Shown here one piece after another: positions 44,895-58,114 of a stretch of DNA of 64,000 bases. The notes beneath the pieces were generated by a model. It ran no database searches. It was not told the DNA's origin and saw only the letters and a program-made list of their open reading frames with translations. Numbering within the stretch: position 1 is the first letter of the stretch; the number at the start of each line of letters is the position of its first letter. Origin of the DNA: Isoetes taiwanensis (Eukaryota; Streptophyta; Lycopodiopsida; Isoetales; Isoetaceae); the NCBI GenBank assembly GCA_021234155.1, contig JAJEKV010000006.1, forward strand, positions 2,610,741-2,674,740, given 5' to 3'. The position numbers were made by a program, and so were the translations under genes.

Positions 44895-47800
44895 ATAGAA
44901 TGGACCTCCACATGTTCTCAAGGTTCAAGCTAATGCAAACTTATACCAGCATACTCAAGGAATATACTGGGGCCAAAAAAGAAACTTAGGAGCAAAGCTT
45001 GCATGAATAAAATCAGCAGAATTTCAGCAACGAGCTTATGCCACCTGCACCTGATCTTGATTTATCGTAAAGCATATATCTGCAAGGAGAAAGAGATCGC
45101 ATTAGGAGGAGGATGAATCTCTTACATCCATTATACACAGGGACTTCAATACTTGTACAGACAAAAAGTTTGCAGAATGCATGATCGTCGTACAAAAGCA
45201 GCTTCCTTTTACTGACTATTTTTTGTTCATTTCTCAATTGGCATCACCATGGTTCTAGTAGCCTCAAAATTTTGAATCCACCATTCTCATCTTATGCCCC
45301 ATGTGTGAAACTCCACAAACCAAGGTCGTATTTACCAACTGAAAAACAATCCAGTCCTTAATAAAGGATTAAGCATTAGATCTTGGTTGAAAATAGCGGA
45401 TTCAAGCATGAAATGTTATTATTCTCTTGTAAAAGCTGAGCTCACAAACAAACTATGCTTCAAAGTTCCTTGCAACAGTCAAGAGAATTCTCCACCATAG
45501 CACATGTGGTATTCGTTAAGGAGGACAAAGTATGACCCAAACAATACCAACAACTATATATATGCGAAATAGAAGCAGGTGAAGGTAGCACTTTTGCAGA
45601 CAAAAGCAAATTCCCAATGATAGAATATGTGAGCTGTCACCTTTGGGAACTATGACAGATCCATAACCTCTTAAACTTTAAATGGATTTCAAAAGCGGCC
45701 AGAATCTACAAAACACACATGTTCTTTTCACCAAGATGGAAAGATCTCAAACTATGTTACTAGCTCAAGTGAATATGTAGCATAATAACATGGGGTTTTT
45801 TTTGTATTTTTGTACGTTTTTTCCTATGGTTTTTATATGATTTGATGGCCATATTTCAGGGGGTGTACTAATGCGTACATCTAGAGTGCGCGTTGTATTT
45901 TCATTTTCCAATTTCATATTCTCAATGGTTTAGACCCATGTTTGCATGATGCTCGTGCCATGCATTTCTTTTAATGGTCAAGATTAAGTCCTTGAGTCCT
46001 TAATCAATGGCTCAGAATAAACACCCTATTTCATGGTCTATTTTCCTCGTGTATTTTTCCCCTAAACAAAATCCAAAGTTAAGGTGTAATATCGAGCTCA
46101 TGTGTTTTAGGGTTTTTGTTCTCTGTTCTGCCGATTGCTTGGACCCCACAACAAATAGGATTTCGATGCAAGCAAAGAAGATCGGCTCGATCGTTTTCAA
46201 AACTTGGCATCACACTCCATACAAAGCAAAAGGTATTGTTTTTTAATTTGGAGTTAGGGATCAGGGGTTTCGGCTCTTAACGATGCGCAGCCGGGATGGT
46301 CTCGCAAGCAAAACTCCGTGGGTAGAGTCTTAAACTTCTTGCAAATTCATTAGCTAGATCCATGCTTCTCTCGGGTTCATCCCGCTATAAAAGGACCATG
46401 GGATTTAATCTTTTGCCGCAATGGGCCACATACAACAAGTATTGGCAACCAATTCTACCGCTTCGTTTTAGGATGCAAGGACAAAACTTTTGGGGATTAG
46501 GGCCAAGCTTTCTAATCCAATTGGCCATGACTCAAAGAGGAAGGAAAGGCGAGAAGCGACTTTCTTTGCATGAATGGCATAACTTTTACAGCCTTTAACC
46601 TTTACCTTTGAAGTATTGCTAATGGAAATTCGTGAAGAGAAGATTGTCAAGAATGCTATTTTCGGGAGCGTTGAGATCATGATTGTGATTGTCACTTTCG
46701 ATCGGGGGCAATTTGTTGATTCAGAAAGTGCCATTGGTCTAGTTTCAAAGTCGGTAGCTGGTTTGATTAATCCTTTTATGTAAGATCACGGCGGCCCTTT
46801 TGGGAGTCGTGGTAAGCTCTTCGTCGAAGGAGATCACTAATATTACACCTTGAGTTCAGAGATGTTCATTCTGTTACAGTAGATTGTATAATTTATAATC
46901 TGCTGAAAATCTGAGATCTGATCTTTAGTTTACCTCATAATAAAGCCTATATCCCGATTAATTTCTACATATTTCGAAAGATGCTAAAAGCATGGCAATC
47001 ACCGTATTTAAATCTTAAACCTTATTGCAACTGTGTCCAAAGCTTCTTACTAGGTTTGATTGAAATTGCTCTCTGCACCGATTCTAGCAAAGATCTAGAC
47101 ATTTGTTTAACGTGGATACATGGAATTTTGCCATTGTCTCCTGAGTGTCTGCAAGCTGGACACTTTAAAGCTGGGAAGATTGCAAAATGAAACCTTAGAG
47201 GAGGCTTCTTAGCTTCCTTTGCTCTCTGTAGCAACCCATTTCTATTCTTTGTAGGCAACTAGCTTTATGTCTTAAGAAATTTGTCATTTGTGTGTTTTGC
47301 GGACATATGCTACAAGGGCCATGGACAAAGGCTAATGCAAAAGAAGTGATAGAAGAGCTGATCGTTCAAGAAGCTATTAAAATTAAAGAAGACCTTCTAT
47401 CAAGACACGTAAATCAAGGTAATTATTTTGTTTCTCACCCTTTAATTACGCACTTTGTGTATACATACTTCTTGAGTCTAAACAGGTCATTCTTTGTTAT
47501 GATCTATTCATTACATAGGTGGTTACAATCTCCTTGAAAGAACAAATGATCGGTTATGATGGAATAAGTAAATGATGCAAAAGCCGCATGTGCACTTGAT
47601 TTGGATAGACTTGTTCTTGTTGGAGGCAAGTGCAATTCTAGTTCTTTATCGCACATGCTATTTCATGTACATTTTGAGCAAAGATCTTTGCTCTCTGCAA
47701 AATGTGGTACAAATATGGATTCACCATATTACCATTACGTGGGTTTGTCCTGATGACCATTCAAGCATGAAGACAGGTTTGTTGAAGCAGGAAGAAAGGT

Positions 47801-48550
47801 TTGTCATGTTCACCATTCAACTAGGTTTGTCCTGTTGAAAGGTTTTCCTTTATCTTGCAATGCAATTTTGCCACAACTTCATCAATGGATCATAAAGGTG
47901 GTTCCAATTACTGCATCACATATAATGGTTTGAATATTTCATTGTGTCCTTTTTGTTATCTATCTTCCTATGTTGATTGTGCATAATCCTCTTTATGCTT
48001 AGCCAAGGAACTTATTAGCGTATTGTCATATGGTAATAAACAAATCACTATCTTGCTTGCAATACCATTTTAAAAGAGTTATTATGTACCGCAATTTGAA
48101 GAGCATATTGTCGTAAATGGTGATATTCAACCATTAGATATTCTCGCTATATATGTTATATTTTTTTCTTGTGATGTATACATATGTTTTCACTATATTT
48201 ATTAACCCCCACACCATCCCTGGGCCCCGAAGGGGCCAAAAAAATTTTGAGTTAAATATACCAACTAAACATATCACTACCATTAACATTAATTAACACA
48301 AACCATTACATCCAACAATCTAAAATTAAATCCCCCTTGAAACCCCCTTTGGTTTGGGTGCATATTCACACGGGGGTGACGTAGGGCAGCGAGAGCTCCT
48401 AAAATTATGTTTCACATGTACAAAATCAACACCATGTAGTATATTACCTCAAATCTTATAGTATTTTGCAAATCTTGTTATACAGTCTGGCAAATTTTGT
48501 ACATGCATACCCCACAAACGAGGAACGTTATGTACGGTATAGATTAAGGA
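44895..48550. other. No confident gene in giant element interior
   Basis: Short ORFs only. One exon-like stretch at about 47318-47420 (plus) reads AKEVIEELIVQEAIKIKEDL and ends before GTAATT, but neighbours are not found. I see no TIR, LTR or recognisable domain. Confidence 0.35.
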
Positions 48551-48557
48551 ATAAGAG

Positions 48558-49136
48558 GTGAATATGCCTATCCAACAGCTCTCGATGCTCGGAGGTGAAT
48601 ATCTTTTACCAAATAAGGCCTTGGACCATGCACCTTTGGTTGGTGTTACTGTAACCAGAACTCTTACCAAAAAGCAAAGAGGCACCCTACTTGGCTATCA
48701 CTTTGAGTCTGACCAACCAATGGAATTGCTTTTCAAATGATATAAGCAGAAAAGGAAAGGCTCTATGTGACACAATGGATGGTATATGGGGATTGCTCAG
48801 AAGGCAACTTAAGCACGCTTGGGCTTTCAGACCTGCTATTGTAGCTAGGGAGGACATGCTGAAACTTTTCTCTAGCAGTGCATCGGCTAATAAATGATAG
48901 ACCTACTCGAGAATGTCCAGGTGTGGGCAGCTTACGTAGCCTCTACGTCAAGTTTAAAGACCAACAATTGGTTGAAGGAAGGGGATAAAGGCATTCATTT
49001 TCTTCTTCAATTTGTGAAAATTTGTGAAGATCCTCAACCTGAGCTTATTATACATGGGGTTGGGGCATTGGCACCAATCACTACATACCTATTTAACAAG
49101 CTATTTGTATTGGTTTTTGCAAGATATTGCACATGA
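48558..49136 (+). pseudogene. Probable LINE ORF2 fragment (endonuclease end to RT linker)
   Basis: Three broken frames. ALDHAPLVGVTVTRTLTK resembles the SDHxP-type end of a LINE endonuclease, and NNWLKEGDKGIHFLLQFVKI resembles the WLxEGDxxTxFFF linker before the RT. No RT motifs remain. Reading is weak. Confidence 0.4.
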
Positions 49137-49399
49137 GATGGTAAAGCTGTATGGAACTCCTAGTACTGACTTTATCACAATGTAGTGGGGTTGAAAATCA
49201 ATAGGCAATGATTGGACGAAAATTGGGATTTAAAAAGGTGTCTACTTTAAATCTCCTTGTATCTATTTCTATCTTAATTCATCATCATAGAGACATACAT
49301 ACTTACAGGATAATTTTATAATAGAAGAAGACATTGAAAACGATGATGCTTTTAAAAATACCATTATTTTCCTTACTATGTGGAACACAACAGGAGAAA

Positions 49400-49910
49400 G
49401 GTCATTTAGCGATGTCTTTAGCGACGTCTGGGTCACGTCTATGCGACGTCTGACGACGTGACACAGACGTCGCTGGAGACACGTCGCATGCGACGCGTGT
49501 CGCATGCGACGTATACAGACGTGACACAGACGTGATGCATACGTGACATAGACGTGACATAGACGTCGCATGCGACGTATATTAGACATCGCAGCCACGT
49601 GTACTATTTTTTAAAATATTCACGTGGAATATCAAGAAAATCCACGTGTGCAGTAAAAAGCCACGTGTATACGTCGCATGCGACGTCACGTAAAAAAAAA
49701 TTTAAAAATCCACGTGTAATTTAAAAAAGCCACGTGTAATGAAAAATCGACGTGGCAATTTAAAAAAAGCCACGTGGATACGTTGCATGCGACGTCTCGC
49801 AAAAAAATTTGAAAATTCACGTGTAATTAAAAAAAAGCCACGTGTAATGAAAAATCCACGTGGCAATAAAAAAGCCACGTGGATACGTCGCATGCGACGT
49901 CCAATGAAAA
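49400..49910. repeat. ACGT-palindrome array (CACGTG, GACGTC, GCATGC)
   Basis: The first part (49415-49590) is dense in GACGTC, ACGTGACA and CGCATGCG. The second consists of near-tandem ~106-bp units starting GCCACGTGTATACGTCGCAT or GCCACGTGGATACGT (about 49661, 49769 and 49875), each with several CACGTG boxes spaced by A/T runs and one CGCATGCGACGT. More than ten CACGTG-type boxes fall in 300 bp. G-box-like and RY-like motifs are plant transcription-factor sites, but density and symmetry suggest a protein-binding array of the mobile element. Confidence 0.8.
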
Positions 49911-50084
49911 AAATAAAAAATAAATAAAAAAATTGTTTGGCTTAGATAATTATTACAATATGATGTACAAGAAGCAAAAGGGCATGTCACCTTCTTTTTT
50001 AATTGCAAATCGTGAATTGTATTTATATTTTTAAATAATCACAAAAGACTCGTTAAGGGGAGTATCCACCCTTTTAGCCTAGAG

Positions 50085-50276
50085 CTAATCTCTGTCAGAT
50101 TCAGTGGAGTAGTCATCCGAGTAATTAGTCAGATTCTGAGGACTCCTCTGACCCTCAGCTTCAGGGTTGCGATTGGATGGCTCTCCACCATAGTTTGCAG
50201 ATCCCTCGCCGACCCCCCGCCCCATGTCCTCGTCTAGGGCTTGGTTCATCTTAGTGTGGACAGATAATACTATCAA
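50085..50276 (-). other. Acidic C-terminal-like ORF
   Basis: 63 codons ending LTNYSDDYSTESDRD. It looks like the acidic tail of a larger protein and lies next to the palindrome array, but the remainder is not visible upstream. Family unknown. Confidence 0.2.
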
Positions 50277-50279
50277 AGG

Positions 50280-51440
50280 GATTGATCTTTGATAGATGAG
50301 TTCGCTAGTTCGCTTTTGTCATGGCTAGCGGCTGCTGGATTTTTTGATTAATATAAAAATGGTACACGACCTTCTTGTGAGCTCTACAATAGGCCAGATA
50401 GGAAGTGTAATAAGCACATGGTCACCAGATAGAAACAATTAATTCAAAAAAGTCAAGTAGATATCAGCCTAAATGCCACTATATGATGATGTCTCTGTAC
50501 TCTGTCAACGCGTCCTCAATCCTTCCATATAGTAACAGAAAAATATGTATCTCTCCACTCTTCTCATTCAGTACTAGGAGGCATGGCCCTCTTCCATCCA
50601 TTGCAGGTACTATGGAAAGTTGTTGCATTAGTAGAGCCCTACTATAAATGATACCTCCAAACCATGAAGCACACTCCCGAAAGATATGTCTAGAAGCACA
50701 GATTTTTCAGCCTGGAGACCCTGCGCAAGAAATGCACTCTCAAAATTCCCCTGTCTTCTCCTATCTCTAGTACTATTGAAGGTGTAATCCCTTTCCAAGA
50801 GTATATCTCAGCCACCCTGAAGCACAACCCGAAGTATTTCAGCAGAGATAAACATGTGTACTAAGGAGAACTGATCTCCGTCTTCCCATAGAGAGAATAC
50901 TATGAGTGGCGCTCCAAGAGCGTACTTCTAATACAAAGTTCACTCCACTTCAACATCCACCTCAACCTCTTCCCTGTCACAGAGCTACTATGGACCATGG
51001 CATGTTTCCATGAACAAGCTGAGGAAGAAAAACACATATTAACTGCAACCACATGTACTACAAGAGGGTGCGTTTAGCATTCCTAGAAGGCATCACCACA
51101 GATTGACTTCAAGCAAGATACTGCAACCCCAAAGAGCTATAACTACCCATATCAAACCAGACAAGAGCTATGGTAAATGTACACAAAATCACAGGTCTCC
51201 TGTCCTCTAATCCTGCTTTCATCAACCCTCTTCTCTGCCTTGGATAGACAACCATATCTCCCTCTCCAGCTGGGATAGAGTAGGGGAAAATGCCCACAAA
51301 CAGCATTAAGGCACTCTGGGATATCGCCTCTCCATATCCTCTATTTTCATCTGTATAAGGAAGATTGACATTATATTTATTTTGTTGTATTACTATAATT
51401 AATGAATAAAAAGACACTCTCTTGCTCTAAAAAAAGAAAA
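50280..51440 (+). mobile_element. Possible poly(A) retroposon 3' end
   Basis: A segment without ORFs ends ATGAATAAAAAGACACTCTC then TTGCTCTAAAAAAAG (about 51400-51436), the look of a LINE or SINE 3' end. The 5' limit and TSD are not determined. Confidence 0.35.
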
Positions 51441-51716
51441 TGCTTAGGAACTTGGATTACAAAGCTTCCCTGCCTTTTCCTTTATTTTTCTTGGATCCAC
51501 CGATGACTTACACACTTCCTTGCAGCCTAGCTTGCAGAAAGGCCTTAGTGCAGTGTCAGATGGGTGCTCCCTTGTAGCTTTCCCAAAAATATCACCTATA
51601 TATCTTTCCCATTTCCCTCCTATTATATTGGATATATACTATAAAATGAAACTAGAAAACTATATTCTACTCTGTTTCTACAACTATAAACAAGCTCTCT
51701 CAAAAAAAAAGAAAAC
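51441..51716 (+). mobile_element. Second possible poly(A) retroposon 3' end
   Basis: Ends AACAAGCTCTCTCAAAAAAAAA near 51708, resembling the preceding one. TSD not found. Confidence 0.3.
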
Positions 51717-53300
51717 CCGGTCAAACCTAGATCCCTAGGCCAAACATCAGCCCTGGTCAATCCCAGTAGCTGTATTATCAATCCGGATACGAAATTTCGT
51801 ATGAAACCGGTACTTAATATCCTTTAGCCTCAAGCACCCCAATTTGTAAATACAAGTCATAATAGACCATTGCTACCAAAGAAGCCTATAGTCAATATAA
51901 GCAAGCAGAATTAAATTTTAATGGTTCGAGGTACAAACTCCAATGGTCTAAAGCCCTTATTCCTACAGCACATATATCCATGCACAATCTTGTCCTTACA
52001 GTTTCATTTCCCCATGCTTAATTACATTCTTAGACCATCTGTGCAGTCCATTCCAGATTTTCAGAGAAATAATGCGAGTACATGTAAGTCTTAAAACATT
52101 TATCTCAATAGTCACATATCTAAACCTTGTTACATATATGTAAACCTTTAGCACAACCCTATAACCTTAGGAGGAACATTTTAGAAGAGGCAATGTGCCA
52201 TGCATGCATGCATGCAACCACACATCCCTTGCATGTCAATTCTAAGCTCTAAAATTTGACTAACGCTTGCCCATATTTGCATGCATGTTGCCCATTGCTT
52301 GGTTGCATATTACAGAATTACACCTTAGACAATTAGTTCCAGATTATCAACCTGCTTATTCCTCATGGCACTTTATTCTTTTCTGCTACAGCCTTCTATA
52401 CATGGGCAGGACATCCTATTTTATAACTTCAAGGAGGCAGCATGTTTAAGCACGAAAATGCCATACAATTACTTAACCTGAGCACGTATTTATCGCACCA
52501 TTGTACAAGGGCCCTGTATTTTTCTTTTAGCCACTTCAAAGTGGATGCTATTTAAACACTTTTGTACTACTTTTACTTTGCCACCAGTCTGTTTTGCAAG
52601 ACTATATTTAAAATTTTAATACATGCCATAACTCATAGACATTAGTTTTTCATAACTATATCCTTGTTCTTAAAAATAGAGACTGTTTACAGGTTTATAC
52701 CAAAATCAGAATTCCATTACTGTAATAATGATAACTTATGACAGAATTCTACCTTTTCCATACAGTAAACAAACTTTGAGTACATATCAAGTATATTTGT
52801 CTATTGTTTATCAGAAAATTCACATATGCAATACAACCTGTATATACGAAAAATAGATTGATATCAAACCCTGTTATGCTGGTGGTGCTTGCAAAAATAT
52901 CTCCAATCATTAATGTTTTCCCAGAAAGTAGGGGAACCATTTCCAATTCCAGATCCTAGCAAATTCAAAAACTTCCAGCAAAGAAAAGACAAGGGCAGGA
53001 GAGGTCCAGTACCTGCAGCCAAACATCATGACATTAGCAAAATATTGGTAATGCACGAAGGGCCAAAAGGTACAGCGGAGCCTCTCGGTTTATAGCCGAT
53101 CAGCCCTTGTATCCTCTTGCCCAGTTAGAGAAATAACTAGAACCTGAATATATAACGAATTTCAAGTAACTTTGATATTTTGGTTGAAGTACTAACTTAC
53201 AAGTCATTTTCCAGATTTCTGTAACTCTTTGTACTAAGCATTATAAGCCCATTAATTTAGATCTTAATTCCTGCACGTCCACATAACAGTTGCCTGAAAT
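51717..53300. other. No gene recognised
   Basis: AT-rich, with a (GCAT)n tract near 52200-52215. No domain-bearing ORF. Confidence 0.4.
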
Positions 53301-53323
53301 TCGTCTTGGTCAGATGCATATTC

Positions 53324-53990
53324 TTATTGCAGTTGTGTTTCTGGAATACTACAATCTCCAATATCCAAGTTCCCAGCACTACTAGTGTGCATGTTTTTTG
53401 CTCCAAAATTGCTCTTCTTGTTGGTATATCCTCCTCTGGAAGCATTTGCTTCCCTCTTTGAGTTTGCAGCATTTCTTTGCATATCTCCCATCGTGTACGT
53501 GCCCTTAGAGCATTCAGATAATGAAATACAGGCTTGGAATTCTTCCTCTAATAATTTATCATTCAATGCTTCATATTCAGAGTCGGAACTAAGGGGTCTG
53601 CCGTCTGAATCATATTCCCATTCCATATTATAGAAAGATCTAGATATCTAAGGACTTAACAACAACTATTCAATGGGATTTTTTCTGCCATAAATCGTGC
53701 AGAGCCTTCTTTAAGCGGGAAACCTATTCCTTTACATGTCTGCTGTCTGTAGGGTTTGACCCAAAATTCTTAGGAGAGATCTAGTATGGAGGATTCACTT
53801 ACCTTGTCTGGCAGTTGCTTTATCTCTCATGCTTGAAACATAGGTATTTCGGACTGCTCCCATGTGTTTAGCTGCCAGATGTCGCCAACCATCGCCATCG
53901 AATAGGGCAAGGTGAGTTTCGGAATAGGGCAAGGTAAGTTTCGGGCAGTAGGATTTTCGGTTATTAGCATCAAGCCTATTTCCAGACAAA
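53324..53990 (-). other. Possible exons of an unrecognised gene
   Basis: On the minus strand 53811-53990 reads THLALFDGDGWRHLAAKHMG and NTYVSSMRDKATARQ up to a GTAAGTGA donor. After a TCTAG acceptor near 53648 a second open stretch begins MEWEYDSDGRPLSSDSEYEA and stays open to 53324. A splice between them is plausible. No family is recognised. Repeated TTTCGGAATAGGGCAAGG lies in the first exon region (53895-53940). Confidence 0.3.
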
Positions 53991-54578
53991 CAATATTTGA
54001 CTACCTTAGGGCCAATATCTAAGATATGTTTTTTTTTTTAAAAAGGCCTTATGGTTCAGATATGCCTTGGTTTTTATCATTATCCATCTCTTATTGTTCT
54101 ACCAAAATCCTTAATCCAATTTTATCAAGTTATTTCATACTCCACCTAGATTATATGCCCTAGATGTCGTTATTTATTTGCTATTGTATCATCCATACAG
54201 CACATTTTTAAATATCCTCAGCACCACCACTAAGGTTAACTATCATTTATTGATTCAAGTTGGGGCACTATCTGCCAACTAAGTCTTGAGATACAGATCT
54301 AAATACCTTAATACCTCTTAATGGCCAGGGAATATTCTATATGTCTTGTTCTTTTTTTTTTGAAAATCGTTTTTCTCCCTTTTCTTCTGAGTCCCGATCA
54401 CATTATATTTTCCATGAGGCGCCCCTAGGCCTGATCTATATTGTTATGTTTGGTTCAAAATGTGTGCTAACTTGTATTTCGGAATAGCAGACTTCTCCTT
54501 GGCTTGACACTTCGTATTCTCGAATAGCAAACGTGCAAAAGTTGCTTCCGTATCTCTTCTAGTTGAAGTGTTTGAAGA

Positions 54579-57500
54579 TGGTTAATCGCATCCAGAACAG
54601 ACTTCCACCACCTTTTGTGGCACCGAGTTCCTCTACTTCAGAGGAAACGCCCGATGAGCATGTGTTTTTGCCTGGTGCCCAGGATTCCTCATCTCCTGCC
54701 TCTACAACATCCTTGTTACTCCTTGACGATTCTCCAAGTCCATCACATAGTAGACTGCCACCACCTTTCCAACCCTCCCCGAGCCCTTTCAAGTGTAGGT
54801 TGCCTTCTCCCTTCGTTCCATCTCTACTGCATACGAGGGCTACCACCTCCTTTTTACCATCACGTAAGCCCAGCAGATGCCGCAAAGACAACAGATGTCT
54901 CGACAAAGACTGCCCCCACTATTTGTAGCAGGAACAAGTACAAGGTCTGCAACACGCCCACAAGAATGTGAAATTCTCCATGACTTTTCTCACCATGACT
55001 TGTGCACAAATGAAGACGCCATTGGTAGGCAATGTAGGGTCCCCACCTCCTCCCATAAATGTTGTGACACACGGGTTTGCGTAATTTCAAACGCGAGCAA
55101 TGTTTGACACCCACACCTAGCCAACACAATCAAGCAACATCATCCTATGGCCCATCACCTACATTTAACACCGCCCCTCCGAATTTTCCGGCAATCAAGC
55201 AACATCATCCTATGGCCCATCACCTACATTTAACACTGCCCCTCCATTTTTCCTCGGTATCGTGGTCACGTGGTTTATTTTCCTCCGTAAACACACCACT
55301 AAGAGAAGAGGTCACTCCTAGAGTGGAACTCTCATCGAGGATGAAGACCCCGACAAGGAACAACGAGATTATATGTCCTCTAACCAATCTTCTAAGAAAT
55401 TCAAAGTAGATTTCAGCTTGAGAGCATGTTCTTCCAGAAGAAGAAGAAATCGATGGACGAAAGCGTAAAATGAGAAAATTCTCGAGCTACATGTCGTTCG
55501 TTGGGATGCATTAGCAAATTCAACATGGCTAAACTTCGGCAATTAGAGACCATTACAGTTCTATGACAATTTCGTAACGTAATGCCTACTTGGCTTATCA
55601 TGTAAGACTCAGACAGTGCACAACTTCTTTGCACTATATCAATCGCCAAGAAGTGTGTCAAAATGCTTCATGGTCGTAATCGCCGGGTTCCTCCGTAATG
55701 TCTCGAATACATAAAAGATTAGACAAAAACCCTTGCATTGACGACACTTTGTGGGCCCGGAAGAATTGTAACAATGCATGCCCTAGTCATTGCGGGCATG
55801 GATGGAGAAATACTTGAGAGAAACGTGTGAAAATTGCCAAACAAAGAATATGTATCACTTGACAGATAACATCACAAAAAAGATGTTTTCAAAGAATACA
55901 AAGAGACATGCAGTCAATCTCCGCATATCTCTTATTCACATTTCACTAGATTGTGGAAAACTGAATTTGGCCTTGTAAAAATTCCTCGAAGACACAGAAT
56001 GTCTCAGGTGCTCAACGTGGTGCGTAATCGAAGAGTCAAAAAGAAACCGCAAGGACAGAGCTCGAAAAAAAGTAAGTTTAAGTTCTTCATTCTCGCATTT
56101 GCATCATGTAATTGTTTTTGACCTGCTTCCTTCAACAGACATTGTGCAAACGTAAGCTTGCTAGACACCGCGGACCAACAAGCACCGAGAGAAGGAAGCT
56201 TGCTAAGCATAGAAAAAAAGCTCTTGAGCGTCCACTTGAGTACATGTCCATTGTGATTGATGGAATGGATCAGAAAAAGACGAATCTACCTCATTTCTTG
56301 AATATTCCAAAAGATGTGCCGTAAGAATGCTTTTGTCAAGGTCCACCACGTTGGGGCCATGGTCTTCAATGGGAGTCTAAAGTGCAAAGTCTTTTTTAAC
56401 ATATCCTAATTTGCATGGTGATCCAAATCTCACAATTACAATTCTTAACAAGGTTCTTTGTGAGCAACAAGAAGCTACCACCGGTTGCTCTACACCAAGA
56501 ACTTGACAACACTACTGTGGAGAACAAAAAAATCAAACACTTTGCTTTCTTGTGCCATGCTAGTGGAGCCGGAGATTTTCGGAAAAATAAAGCTCTGATT
56601 CTTACTAGTAGGGCATACACACGATCAAATAGATCGATGTTCAGCAGATTTTCAAGCAGCGCCCCGAAGAAAAAAAAGCTTTTTGTCTTCCCACTTTGGT
56701 TCAGATCATTGAAGACTCTTACACTCCCATGCCAAGAGTTGAGCTTCTAAAGGAGATCTGCAGACAGTGGAATTTGTTTTCTCAACGTGTAAACAGAGAA
56801 CAAGTCGCGGAACAAGCTAAATGACATTACGCTTCAACATCAAATCAAATTTTACTTGAAGAATGGAGAGCCTTTGCGTGGAAAGAAGTACACTACAACT
56901 AAAGAGTGGAGTCGCAGAGGGATTGCGCTTCCTTAAATCATGCATTACACTAGTTCCATGGAACGCGGCCGAGCAACTTCCTCTAAAAAATCCAAAAGTG
57001 TCAAAGCAAAGAAAAGAGTACCTCGGCCACTTCCTTGAAATCCATTGAAAATGGAATTTCCACGGGTTTAAGTACTTCAACCGAACAAGATCAAATGTGG
57101 TGGAGAGGCTTCTTTCTAGAACAAAAGACCGCGGATTCAGAATCTAGCTCTGAGGCAGTTGCAAGAACCTTTTAAGTGGCCTAATGCTTCCCACCAACCA
57201 CAGAACCAGGCAGGTCAAAGCATTGCCTGCGATGGCAGTGCAAGACAGAAGATGATGAGGACCGGTCATGTACCCTCGGCCCAAGACGCAGAATGAGCCT
57301 ACGTAATGTCACGTAAATTACCAAAGGTATGTTGATTGCTCTTCCGACTGAGGAGGATGACAAGGGGAGACCTTTTTGGATAGCCAAAGTACTTGACACA
57401 ATCAAAGAGGGCCTCGTGACTAAACTCAAGATTCATTGGCTTGCTACACGTTCAGAAAATGCTTTTGAAGGTAGGTATGAGCTAGAAATGAGAAGTCAAG

Positions 57501-57837
57501 GAAAGGGCAAAAAGCCAAGAAAGTTGGATGCGTGGATGAGCTAGACTTCGACAAGTGAGTATTCATGCGCTATGATTTCAAATTGAAATCAGACAATCGT
57601 TTATGCCAGAGAACAATCAACTTGCTTAAGAAGGCTTGTAACTACGAAGAAGAAGATGAAGAAGAGGTTGGGAATGCTTCACCATCTGTTGATAGTGATG
57701 AGGAAGATAACTCAAGCACTTCCTCAAGTGACAGTGAAAGAAGTGAAACTGACGATGATGGCATAAACGAGCACCTAAGATGTCTTGGATCCTCTCTTTA
57801 TCACTCCCTCACACTTTTGCACATAACTGAGTCTTAG
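54579..57837 (+). pseudogene. DUF7869-like transposon protein, degraded
   Basis: An N-terminal Pro/Ser-rich part from ATG 54579 repeats an RLPPPF box (NRLPPPFVAP, SRLPPPFQPS, CRLPSPFVPS). The conserved core follows in shifting frames: EYMSIVIDGMDQKKTNLPHF (56237-56296), HGDPNLTITILNKVL (about 56417), then LDNTTVENKNK, a degraded GHTHDQID-type block and MFSRFSS (56500-56660). These are the marks of a eukaryotic family (DUF7869) of transposon-like proteins with the motifs DNxxxENKN and VGHTHxxID. The C-terminal part reads FYLKNGEPLRGKKYTTTKEW, then ALPTEEDDKGRPFWIAKVLD and an acidic Ser/Asp tail ending at 57837. It has many indels and stops. Catalytic function of the family is, to my knowledge, unproven. 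Confidence 0.72.
55128..55250. repeat. 65-bp tandem duplication
   Basis: AATCAAGCAACATCATCCTA plus TGGCCCATCACCTACATTTAAC recurs at 55128 and 55193 inside the DUF7869-like gene. Confidence 0.9.
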
Positions 57838-58114
57838 GAAAAAAGAAATAAAATTTGAATGTGAATATGAAGATTTTATCTTCAATTTTGAAAATACTAC
57901 TATTTCTGCTGTAAACTTCACTTCGATTTTTGGTTAAAATTTGTGTTCTCTTAAATTAGAGGTTTACTCCAAAAAGACAATTCAGGCAAATTATAATTCC
58001 AAAAAAAAGTGTCACTTTCACATAGACAATTCTCTGTTTGGAGAAAAAAATTGGTGATTTTGGGGGGTCAAAATACATTTTTCTGCCCCTTTTTTTTACC
58101 ACCTCATTTTAGCC
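57838..58114. other. 3' flank of DUF7869-like gene, subterminal to right TIR
   Basis: Rich in poly-T and poly-A runs. No gene. Confidence 0.5.

Noticed and set aside
49702-49927. Basic and hydrophobic repeat ORFs (FFITRGFF, ATWIRRMRRP)
   Set aside because: They are translations of the ACGT/A-run tandem array on each strand, not proteins.
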